Of a stretch of 6,598 nucleotides of DNA, positions 1 to 6,314 are shown piece after piece; position 1 is the first letter of the stretch; each line of letters starts with the position of its first letter. The position numbers and the translations under genes are program-made. The DNA lies in the NCBI GenBank assembly GCA_947068385.1, contig CAMTBF010000212.1:1-6598 (forward strand), read 5' to 3'. This stretch comes from an uncultured Lachnospiraceae bacterium. Lineage in GTDB: Bacteria > Bacillota > Clostridia > Lachnospirales > Lachnospiraceae. Below the pieces are notes generated by a model. That model had not been told where the DNA came from. It made no database searches and saw nothing but the letters and a program-made list of their open reading frames with translations.

Positions 1-152
1 TTCACCAGATAGGCCACCGCCGACCGCTCCCCCACCATGTCCGTGACATCCTGCAGGGTAAAGCATCCCAGCTCCCGCATCTTCTCATAATACTTGGCAG
101 CAGGAAGCTGCCTTTGCTTCCGATTGTATTCCCTCCCAGTCACCTCTGGCAT
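1..152 (-). CDS. AbiEi-like antitoxin / winged-helix N-terminal domain protein (partial, 3' end outside window)
   Basis: Minus-strand reading frame that begins at ATG 152-150 and runs off the left edge after about 50 codons. After a basic, low-complexity leader of about 20 residues comes KYYEKMRELGCFTLQDVTDM, followed by a second helix (VGERSAVAYLV). A short 'leucine-glycine-x-phenylalanine-thr' turn followed by a helix-turn-helix matches, in my reading, the N-terminal DNA-binding domain of AbiEi-type (type IV) antitoxins and related transcriptional regulators. In such systems the AbiEi protein represses its own operon and counteracts a nucleotidyltransferase toxin (AbiEii); no partner is visible here. 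The start at 152 is chosen because GGAG (162-159) lies 6 nt upstream. A second in-frame ATG (80-78, MRELGCF) has no such site and would remove part of the first helix. Family assignment rests on only 50 residues, so it is tentative; the existence of a coding frame is more secure. Confidence 0.5.
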   Translation of the reverse strand, partial: MPEVTGREYNRKQRQLPAAKYYEKMRELGCFTLQDVTDMVGERSAVAYLV

Positions 153-158
153 TCTCCA

Positions 159-162
159 CTCC
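159..162 (-). promoter_or_regulatory. Shine-Dalgarno site of the AbiEi-like gene
   Basis: GGAG on the minus strand, 6 nt before the ATG at 152. It supports that start over the internal ATG at 80. It lies only 12 nt downstream (in the gene's direction) of the hairpin-forming repeat at 175-202, so a transcript entering from the right would carry a stem-loop just before its ribosome site. Confidence 0.5.
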
Positions 163-174
163 AATCTCCAAATC

Positions 175-207
175 GTTCGCCTTACTGGTATGTTAGGCGA
201 ACTTTTT
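175..207 (+). repeat. Left copy of a perfect 33-bp inverted repeat (palindromic core 175-202 plus T5)
   Basis: The 28-bp core 175-202 consists of arm GTTCGCCTTAC, centre TGGTAT and arm GTTAGGCGAAC; the arms are inverted copies of each other at 10 of 11 positions. With T5 (203-207) the 33 bp are the exact reverse complement of 410-442. Identity stops at once on both sides (C174 against the expected A, C208 against the expected T). Read on the plus strand this is a hairpin followed by T5, so it could terminate rightward transcripts. Read on the minus strand the hairpin is followed by GATTTGG, with no T-run, so it should not stop transcription towards the gene at 152. Confidence 0.9.
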
Positions 208-228
208 CGGTCCCTTTTGGCCCCCGCA

Positions 229-309
229 CTACCTTCCGGAAAGCCGCATCAAAAACACTGCCCAAGACCAGACAGAGCGGTTTAGGCTAGAATTTATTGC
301 AAAATTCAT
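229..309 (-). CDS. Possible 26-residue small ORF inside the inverted-repeat segment
   Basis: ATG at 309-307, preceded by GAGG 6 nt upstream (319-316), opens a 26-codon frame ending with TAG at 231-229. The C-terminal part reads SVWSWAVFLMRLSGR, hydrophobic then basic. After the TAG the same frame stays open for eleven more codons (CGGQKGPKKFA) to a TAA at 195-193, inside the left inverted repeat. This could be a small peptide gene, a nonsense-broken one, or chance. I do not recognise a function. It lies on the same strand as the AbiEi-like gene and upstream of it. Confidence 0.2.
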   Translation of the reverse strand: MNFAINSSLNRSVWSWAVFLMRLSGR

Positions 310-346
310 GAAAAGCCTCGAGAAAAACAATCAGAATCAGCAAATA

Positions 347-385
347 TTGACAAATTTGAAATTAGACTTGCATGATAGCCATAAT
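347..385 (+). promoter_or_regulatory. Candidate sigma-A promoter(s) pointing rightward, inside the inverted-repeat segment
   Basis: Two overlapping candidates are visible on the plus strand: TTGACA (347-352) with an 18-nt spacer to CATGAT (371-376), and TTGAAA (356-361) with an 18-nt spacer to CATAAT (380-385). The -35 TTGACA is a perfect consensus. In the present orientation a transcript would run only about 55-70 nt before meeting the hairpin and T6 at 415-448, and there is no plus-strand gene downstream. The region is AT-rich, so weak promoter-like matches also exist on the minus strand (e.g. a TATTAT hexamer); direction is therefore not certain. Confidence 0.4.
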
Positions 386-408
386 AGGTATAAAATAAGA
401 AAAGCAAT

Positions 409-448
409 AAAAAAGTTCGCCTAACATACCAGTAAGGCGAACTTTTTT
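409..448. terminator. Bidirectional rho-independent terminator for the minus-strand operon
   Basis: The hairpin at 415-442 has arms of 11 nt with one internal mismatch and a 6-nt loop. It is flanked by A6 (409-414) on the left and T6 (443-448) on the right, so it ends in a U-run whichever strand is transcribed. It sits 35 nt after the stop codon of the GH109-like gene and is the only terminator-like structure near the operon's end. It would also stop rightward transcripts from the candidate promoter at 347-385 before they run antisense into the operon. Confidence 0.8.
410..442 (-). repeat. Right copy of the perfect 33-bp inverted repeat
   Basis: Exact reverse complement of 175-207. The core is 415-442: arm GTTCGCCTAAC, centre ATACCA, arm GTAAGGCGAAC on the plus strand. 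The 6-bp centre is asymmetric and so gives each copy a direction; the two copies point in opposite directions, as required for inversion rather than deletion of the DNA between them. Confidence 0.9.
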
Positions 449-482
449 ATATATTGCCGAAATATATCTTACTAAATCTAAC

Positions 483-1691
483 TCAAGGCTCCCAAGCCCC
501 CCGCAGCATCCACTGCCCGTTGGTGAAATCCGGAATCGCCCGGGGCATGCCGCCCAAAGCGATGCTCTCCTCGCTCAGCGGCGTTATCGCCATCCAGGAT
601 GCCGTATCATATACGTCAATGGGAACCGGGCCGCGATTCCGCACCGCGTCAAAAAACGCCTTGTAGACCAGCCCGTCCATCCCTCCATGGCCTCCCGTCA
701 CGCCCTTTTCAAGGCATTCCCTCCATACAGGATGTTCATACCGCTCATAATAAGCTTCCGCATTGTTCCAGCATTCCCGCCACCGGAACTCATTTTCATC
801 ATCCTTTCCATCAAGAAAGACGCTGTTGTTGTCATACATGTACATACCGCGCGTCCCTTCTACCTGGAGCCCCCGTGTATAGAACCTGGGCAGTCCTGTG
901 TCAAGGCACAGCACAATCGTCTCCCCATGGGCACATTTAATCATCGTCGTGACCACGTCTCCCTGGGAGAAGCTCCATTTCACCAACTCATGTCCCGGGC
1001 CCTTCGTCCTGAGGATGTAGTCATGAATCCCTGCTGCTTTGGATGCCATGGAGACCAAGGAAATCATCCTGTTTCCATGGTTGATGTCCAGGACATTCGC
1101 GATGGGCCCCAGCGCATGGGTGGGATAGCTGTCGCCGTTCCGGTTCAGATACTGGCGGTACCGATAATGGCCCCGTTCCGGCCCGGTGACAATCGATTTC
1201 CTCTGGTCGTGACGATACCCTCCTTCACAGTGGACGATTTCACCGAACAAACCCTGGCGAACCATATTCAGCACCGCCAGCTCCTCCCTGCCATAGCAGC
1301 AGTTCTCCAGCATCATGCAGGGCACTCTGGTCTCTTCGTAGGCGCGCACCAGCTTCCAGCATTCTTCCACGGAATAGGCTCCGCCCACCTCCAGGCCCAC
1401 ATATTTCCCTGCCCGCTTGGCATCACAGGCCATAGGGACATGCTCTTCCCAGGATGCGGCAATGATGACCGCGTCCAGCTCGGGCATGGCAAGCACATCG
1501 TGATAGTCCTCGCACTGCCGAGGCTCGGGAAGCCCTGCGCCCTTTATGATGTCCGCCGCGTTCCTCATGAGCCCTTCGCGTGTATCGCAGACTGCCGCGA
1601 CCTGTACCCCCAGCGAAAGGATTGGATCCTTGAGCATCCCACTGCCACGCCCTCCCAAACCGATTATCCCGATTCTGATATCATACCTCAT
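483..1691 (-). CDS. GH109-like Gfo/Idh/MocA family protein (NAD-dependent glycosidase-type)
   Basis: About 402 residues. The N-terminal Rossmann fold carries the NAD-binding loop GLGGRG (residues 11-16) and an acidic residue after strand 2 (D36, VCD). The usual EKP of sugar oxidoreductases is replaced by EVGG (101-104). GH109 features follow: MMLEN (E129), GGYRHD (Y159, H161), YPTH (Y189, H192), LDINHGNR, and a GGHGG loop (333-337, H335). GH109 enzymes are NAD-dependent alpha-N-acetylgalactosaminidases that oxidise the sugar transiently at C3; a conserved GGHGG loop supplies the catalytic acid/base. The retained loop argues for a working glycosidase; the exact sugar cannot be read. There is no signal peptide, so it is cytoplasmic. 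The start is set at the ATG at 1691, where the Rossmann strand begins (MRYDIRIG) and AGGA lies 10 nt upstream. The ATG at 1712, adding seven residues, is possible. It is the last gene of the operon, 32 nt after the fusion gene and 35 nt before a terminator. Confidence 0.88.
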   Translation of the reverse strand: MRYDIRIGIIGLGGRGSGMLKDPILSLGVQVAAVCDTREGLMRNAADIIKGAGLPEPRQCEDYHDVLAMPELDAVIIAASWEEHVPMACDAKRAGKYVGLEVGGAYSVEECWKLVRAYEETRVPCMMLENCCYGREELAVLNMVRQGLFGEIVHCEGGYRHDQRKSIVTGPERGHYRYRQYLNRNGDSYPTHALGPIANVLDINHGNRMISLVSMASKAAGIHDYILRTKGPGHELVKWSFSQGDVVTTMIKCAHGETIVLCLDTGLPRFYTRGLQVEGTRGMYMYDNNSVFLDGKDDENEFRWRECWNNAEAYYERYEHPVWRECLEKGVTGGHGGMDGLVYKAFFDAVRNRGPVPIDVYDTASWMAITPLSEESIALGGMPRAIPDFTNGQWMLRGAWEP

Positions 1692-1723
1692 AAGCTCTCT
1701 TTCCTTAAACATCCATCCCTTTT

Positions 1724-4700
1724 CTACTTCAGCACCGTAATCCCCATCAAAGCAAAAATCGCGTCATTGGCAATGGTGCGCACCTCCACCGCCTTTACCT
1801 TCCTGCCCGGGCGCAGCCGGAACCGCAATATATGGGCCTCCGTATCAGTAGGAACAGGCCCGTCCAGATTCAGCCCTTTGGACGACATTTCCCCGTGACG
1901 GCCCCCAATATTCTCAAACCCGTTATTCGGCGTATCATGGAACCGATACCACAGCGTGAACCACATATCGCCGATATCCGTAGGATTGACCAGCGGATGC
2001 TCCTCCCGCACGCCGTCCTCATAGAGGAAGGTGACGCGCAGATTCTCCACATGAGACTGCATCGGGAAAGTGATTCCGGTAATCAGCAGATACGCCGCCC
2101 GGCCCACCGCCTCCATCTGGACCGTCACCCGATCCGGATAGGCCGTGCTGGCCAGGGTAGTCGCCGCCATGTACATGCCCTCCTTCTTAGAGCGGAAGGG
2201 GACTCCCTCTCCGGTCATGGCCATTCCGTCCTCCCCCACCAGTCTGCGCCACCTCTCATCCGATGTCTCCCATCCAGGTCGCCTGGTATTATAGCTGCTC
2301 AGATGAATCTTATAGTAATCCCTGTTCACCTGGTTATAGCTCTTCGGCAGCGCCATGACCGTATCGTTCACCACATCCAATACCTCCGTCGGCGATGAGG
2401 CGTTGAACAGCCCGTCCATATCCACCGGTTCCCATGCATAAGGCCCATCGAACTCTTCCTGATAGCCGCGCCAAGGCCCTCTCCCGGGCGTAGCCTCCCC
2501 TTCAATCCACAGCTTCACAGGACGGATGTATTCCGCCTTGCCTGCACGCATGCGAAGGAAGAAGACGCCGCTGCCTTCGCCACCGGCGGCGATTCCACGG
2601 ACTTTCCCGCCCGAGATTCGGACATTTCCTGTAATTCCCTGAGGGTCAATCAGCTCCTCCACCGTTTCGCCCGGATAATCCAGGAGGAACTCTTCCCGCT
2701 CCTTCAGCCTGCGGCGCTCCGCCTGGGGAGCTGCCCCTGCTGCCGCGAAATATACGCAAATGCTTCCCTCGCGGGCATCTTCAACCGAAACGCATACCTG
2801 CACCCCGACAAATCCAGGCTCTGTGCGCCATGATACTGGCTGGCCCTCCGCTTCTACAAAAAGCACCTCTGCCACGGGCAGATAGAAGGTGGCCCGAAGC
2901 GTGCAGCCCTCCCGCTTCAGCGCATAGTGCAGGCTGTGCTTCTTTTCCTCCCGCAGATAACGGTAATCGATAATCGCGGACTTCACATCGATTTCAGGCA
3001 GTTCCGCCGGAATACAGGGCGACAGCCATACCTCTCCGATATGCAGCATGGGGCGGACTCCGAGCACGCCCTCATAGGCGGCCCGCCCGAACATGCTCAC
3101 GGAATCTCCGAATTGCGGATTCCCCATTGAAGTGCCCTGTTCATTGAGCTGGCAGGGGAAATCTCCAGCCACCTCCTGCAGGTTGCGGTTCTCCGTGTCC
3201 GCAAGCTTCGCGTCCTTCGCGCCATAGATTCCCATATATGAGCTCTTGAAGACCTCATATCCCGGTTCTGCCAGGCCCAGGAGGAAATACGTAAGGGCCA
3301 GGTTCATCTCCTCTCCCATGCTCAGCAGATATGTGGAATGGGTACAGCCATGCCCGCTGTTCGGATGCCAGTTCGAGCTCCAATACAACTTGCCGCCATT
3401 GCCTGTCTGTTCATGGCGAAGATTCGCCTCGACCCAATCCAGCATCTGATAGGTCTGGAATCTGTCCGTCAGCCCGAATTCCGCCGTATGGTACACATCT
3501 GCCAATTCCGGCTCCGTATGGAGCAATTGGCTGCCGCTCAAATCCCTTGCATAGCCGAATACGCCCTTCCGCTTCTGCCAGAGCACACGGAACAGATCCT
3601 CCTTTACGCATTCGGCCTGCTTCTGATACCGTCTGCGTTTTTCTTCCGTATCCGCCAGCTCCGATGCCAGGCGGATCATATTGTACATATAGGCTGAGGC
3701 CTGGGTGCACTGCCCCAGGATAGACCAATGGCTGTCGCTGATCCAAGTATTGAGGCTGTTCTCAAAAAGCCACTCTCCGCCTGGCTTAAGCCGCCGAATC
3801 TCCCTTTCGATGCATCCCTCCACCATGGGCAGTAGCCTGCGGGCAAACTCCTCGTCCCCTGTATATTCCCAGTAATATTTCGCCTGGTCGATGAATGTCT
3901 CATACATGTTATAAAAGGTTGTGGCATCCGGTGCCGCTTCCTCCAGCATATGCATGAAAGCGCCCTTGTCCAGGCCCTCTGTGATCCATGTTTTCCTGAA
4001 GTGGTTATCGAAATGTCCGTACACCTGGTCGAACATGCCATAGGCCAGCGGGCCATAGGCCGCCCTCCAGCCCAGATAGCCATACCTCCAGGAAAGGGCG
4101 CCATGCATAAGGACGCTGTCTCCATAGAGCGCGCAGGTGGGATAGGCCCCGATTCGTATCGCGCCGTCCAGGGCATCGTCTCCCGACCGGACTACAAGGC
4201 CCTGCCCGATTCGCAGGTTCTCTGCCCTGGAAGCTTCAAAAAGCTCCTCCAGGCTTCCCTTCTCTATCTTCTCCCCGCGGCCCACTACAAAGTACTGTAC
4301 GCTTCCTATGGTAAGCGCCGCACAGGAGATGCCCCCATAGGCGCTCCTATGATCCGCCAGCTCCTTCTCATCAAAGGAAATGAGTCCTTCTGGCGGCGCA
4401 ATGCGCATCTGCGCCCCTTCCACACGCACCGTGACCTGGCGCCTCCAGTGCTCTATCATACACCAGGCCCTGTTCTTGGACATATCGTTTTCATTGCAAG
4501 GAATCTCCTGCAGCCCGGAATATGCGAACTCCCACTCCTTCTCATCCATGCAGATCTTCGCCGTGCTTCCGTGCAGCGAAACCACATTTCCCCAGCACAT
4601 ATCCCTGCTGTCGGTTGCAAGGTATGGGGAATGGTAGTTCCAGCTCAGCATGCCGCCATACACCAAATACACGCGCACATTCCCCGCCAGCCCGCTCAGA

Positions 4701-6295
4701 TCCACGCGCCCTGCCAAGCCCACCGCGCCTGCGGTCGCGAGGACATGGACGCGGATGCTACAGCCCGGTATGCTGTGATCCCTGACGCAATAGCGCATCT
4801 CCCCGTTCACATATTCCGTTTCTACCTCATCGCATTCGTCCAGCCAGCGGACCTCCGTATCCGTGACAAGGACAAATCTTCCGTAGCCGGACAGGCCGGA
4901 GAGGCTATGCGTGTCCAGATAGAACCTGGGGGACAATAAGGAATATACCACCGGGCGGAAAGGGTACAAGTCCATCCTTTCCATTTCATCCGCGTTGAAC
5001 ACATTCGATTTCCGATTGTCCGGGAATAGCGTACATACCACCTTGCGCAGGGAATCCTCCGGCCTGTCCAGCCGAATCCGAAAGCCTGTGGCCGTGGGGC
5101 TGTAGCGGTACGCACTGATTGGGATGTCATGAGGCGGCCGCGCCCATGGCAGATGCAGCTCATAGGGCAGCTTCCCCTCCTGCCAACAGCGCTCCAGCGC
5201 CTCTCCCAGCCCTTGGCAGGTATATTGGCCGGTATCCTCATCATACTTAAGGACGTCCGTTGGAAACAGGGGAATGTCCGGAAAGCTCTCCGCCACATGG
5301 CAGATACATTTCAGATGGGGCAATGCCGTCTCCACCCCGCAGGGCAGGGGCACATCCTCACAGATGGCATCCCCGACATAATCAAGGGAGCGGAAACTGT
5401 CTGCACATGGCTCTCCATAATCTATCATCTGTCCGTCTTCAAGTGTACCCCTGATGCAGTTGCCCTTCAGGGCTACCGTTCCCCGCTCCCCCTCCAATAC
5501 GAACTCCGGCATCCGGTCCCAGTCTGCCGGAACCGCATGGGTGGCATAGAACAGCAATTCTATATCCTCTGCCGTCCGGATGCGGAACGCGCAGGTATCA
5601 TACATCTCAATCTCATTGGCCCGGTAGGCCTCCGCCTGCAGGGAGACTGGCTCCCCGCTGCGCTCCATCCGGCTGCCGACCAGATACAGCATGTTCTGGA
5701 GATAATGGGCTGCCGCATTGGATGCCACGCTGTCCAGCACCCACTCCCCGGTACTCAGGTGCCTTTTTCCCGCCCATCCGGAAGACCGCCTGAAATACTC
5801 CACGTTTCGCGGGAAGAACACCACGGTACGGATCCGACGAAGCGTCCCATAGCGTCCCGCCAGGATGTCCTGCTTCAGCCGCCGGACAGAGTCGCTATAG
5901 CACCATTGAAAGCCAATGGCCAGCCTGCGCCCGGTGCGGTTGCGGACCGCCATCATGCTCCCTGCCTCGTCAAGCGTGGCACAGATGGGCTTTTCACATA
6001 GGACATCGCTTCCATGCTCCATGCAGTACCGCGCCTGGTGTCCATGCAGATAAATCGGCGTAGCAATGATCGCCAGATCCGCCCTCTGTTCCTGGTAAAA
6101 TTCCTCCAGGGTGCCGTAAACCGGAATCCCGCGGATGCCAAGCTCGTCCATGAATCTGCTCCTGTCCGCATAAGGATCCACTGCCCCCACGATCCGGAAC
6201 CGCTCTCCCCGCGGCCTGTGCAGCAGCTCGTCCAGATATACGCCGCCGTAGCCCCCGATTCCCACCAGCAATACTGTAACTTTCTTCTCTCCCAT
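1724..6295 (-). CDS. Giant fusion: Gfo/Idh/MocA oxidoreductase joined to a DUF4450-like (alpha/alpha)6 glycoside hydrolase-type module
   Basis: One uninterrupted frame of about 1523 residues. Residues 5-370 form a Gfo/Idh/MocA oxidoreductase: NAD(P) loop GIGGYGG (12-18), catalytic-type EKP (E101, K102, P103), and a D188...H197 pair where the family carries active-site residues. Residues about 380-700 look all-beta, like the N-terminal sandwich of six-hairpin glycosidases. Residues about 700-1100 look all-helical, with GYLGWRAAYG, NTW.SD..W (849-857), CTQASAY (863-869), YWSSNW and QFGDSV. I recognise this motif order from DUF4450 proteins, whose chemistry I do not know. Residues about 1180-1523 are a further beta-rich region. 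Candidate acids in the barrel are E845, D854 and E995/E996. There is no signal peptide, so it is cytoplasmic. The start at 6295 is set by GGAGG 5 nt upstream; an ATG at 6331 would overlap the upstream gene and add a charged tail. The oxidoreductase call is firm, DUF4450 is likely, and the substrate is unknown. Confidence 0.85.
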   Translation of the reverse strand: MGEKKVTVLLVGIGGYGGVYLDELLHRPRGERFRIVGAVDPYADRSRFMDELGIRGIPVYGTLEEFYQEQRADLAIIATPIYLHGHQARYCMEHGSDVLCEKPICATLDEAGSMMAVRNRTGRRLAIGFQWCYSDSVRRLKQDILAGRYGTLRRIRTVVFFPRNVEYFRRSSGWAGKRHLSTGEWVLDSVASNAAAHYLQNMLYLVGSRMERSGEPVSLQAEAYRANEIEMYDTCAFRIRTAEDIELLFYATHAVPADWDRMPEFVLEGERGTVALKGNCIRGTLEDGQMIDYGEPCADSFRSLDYVGDAICEDVPLPCGVETALPHLKCICHVAESFPDIPLFPTDVLKYDEDTGQYTCQGLGEALERCWQEGKLPYELHLPWARPPHDIPISAYRYSPTATGFRIRLDRPEDSLRKVVCTLFPDNRKSNVFNADEMERMDLYPFRPVVYSLLSPRFYLDTHSLSGLSGYGRFVLVTDTEVRWLDECDEVETEYVNGEMRYCVRDHSIPGCSIRVHVLATAGAVGLAGRVDLSGLAGNVRVYLVYGGMLSWNYHSPYLATDSRDMCWGNVVSLHGSTAKICMDEKEWEFAYSGLQEIPCNENDMSKNRAWCMIEHWRRQVTVRVEGAQMRIAPPEGLISFDEKELADHRSAYGGISCAALTIGSVQYFVVGRGEKIEKGSLEELFEASRAENLRIGQGLVVRSGDDALDGAIRIGAYPTCALYGDSVLMHGALSWRYGYLGWRAAYGPLAYGMFDQVYGHFDNHFRKTWITEGLDKGAFMHMLEEAAPDATTFYNMYETFIDQAKYYWEYTGDEEFARRLLPMVEGCIEREIRRLKPGGEWLFENSLNTWISDSHWSILGQCTQASAYMYNMIRLASELADTEEKRRRYQKQAECVKEDLFRVLWQKRKGVFGYARDLSGSQLLHTEPELADVYHTAEFGLTDRFQTYQMLDWVEANLRHEQTGNGGKLYWSSNWHPNSGHGCTHSTYLLSMGEEMNLALTYFLLGLAEPGYEVFKSSYMGIYGAKDAKLADTENRNLQEVAGDFPCQLNEQGTSMGNPQFGDSVSMFGRAAYEGVLGVRPMLHIGEVWLSPCIPAELPEIDVKSAIIDYRYLREEKKHSLHYALKREGCTLRATFYLPVAEVLFVEAEGQPVSWRTEPGFVGVQVCVSVEDAREGSICVYFAAAGAAPQAERRRLKEREEFLLDYPGETVEELIDPQGITGNVRISGGKVRGIAAGGEGSGVFFLRMRAGKAEYIRPVKLWIEGEATPGRGPWRGYQEEFDGPYAWEPVDMDGLFNASSPTEVLDVVNDTVMALPKSYNQVNRDYYKIHLSSYNTRRPGWETSDERWRRLVGEDGMAMTGEGVPFRSKKEGMYMAATTLASTAYPDRVTVQMEAVGRAAYLLITGITFPMQSHVENLRVTFLYEDGVREEHPLVNPTDIGDMWFTLWYRFHDTPNNGFENIGGRHGEMSSKGLNLDGPVPTDTEAHILRFRLRPGRKVKAVEVRTIANDAIFALMGITVLK

Positions 6296-6298
6296 TTT

Positions 6299-6305
6299 CT
6301 CCTCC
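6299..6305 (-). promoter_or_regulatory. Strong Shine-Dalgarno site deciding the start of the fusion gene
   Basis: GGAGGAG on the minus strand, with GGAGG 5 nt before the ATG at 6295-6293. It favors MGEKKVTVLLVG, with the Rossmann strand beginning at once, over the in-frame ATG twelve codons upstream at 6331, which lies inside the preceding gene. It occupies the 19-nt gap between the two genes, consistent with translation within a shared transcript. Confidence 0.8.
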
Positions 6306-6314
6306 AAAAGGTCC

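Larger units (their letters stand above)
175..442. other. Candidate invertible segment (or MITE-like element) bounded by the inverted repeats
   Basis: A 268-bp unit bounded by perfect 33-bp inverted repeats, each of 11-6-11 layout, with promoter-like sequence inside. This is the pattern of a recombinase-controlled invertible promoter. I see no recombinase in the window and no target-site duplication outside the repeats (AATC on the left, TTTT on the right), which weakens a simple transposon reading. The left half of the interior (208-300) is GC-rich and the right half (300-410) strongly AT-rich, so the interior may be composite. Alternatives are a dispersed intergenic repeat carrying its own terminators, or two independent copies of a repeated terminator. 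Confidence 0.35.

Noticed and set aside
94..285. Plus-strand frame of 63 codons through the left inverted repeat
   Set aside because: It starts opposite the AbiEi-like gene and runs through a hairpin repeat; no ribosome site of note and no family resemblance.
192..425. GTTAGGC (192-198 region) and GCCTAAC (419-425) match the integron attC core-site pattern GTTRRRY / RYYYAAC
   Set aside because: The two sites are in the wrong order for an attC site, the opposite arm is GTTCGCC which breaks the pattern, and there is no integrase or gene cassette in the window.
175..442. Simple MITE with terminal inverted repeats
   Set aside because: Not excluded, but no target-site duplication is visible outside the repeats, and each end is itself a palindrome, which is unusual for transposase-recognised ends. 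Kept only as an alternative.
687..1898. Plus-strand open frame of 403 codons antisense to the GH109-like gene
   Set aside because: It is opposite a well-supported gene, crosses into the next gene, has no recognisable domain or convincing ribosome site, and is typical of antisense frames left open by GC-rich third positions.
3950..4939. Plus-strand open frame of 329 codons inside the fusion gene
   Set aside because: Antisense to continuous coding sequence of the fusion protein; composition rich in His, Pro and Arg and no family resemblance.
5129..6001. Plus-strand open frame of 290 codons antisense to the oxidoreductase domain
   Set aside because: Overlaps the conserved Rossmann and EKP region on the other strand; no domain signal of its own.
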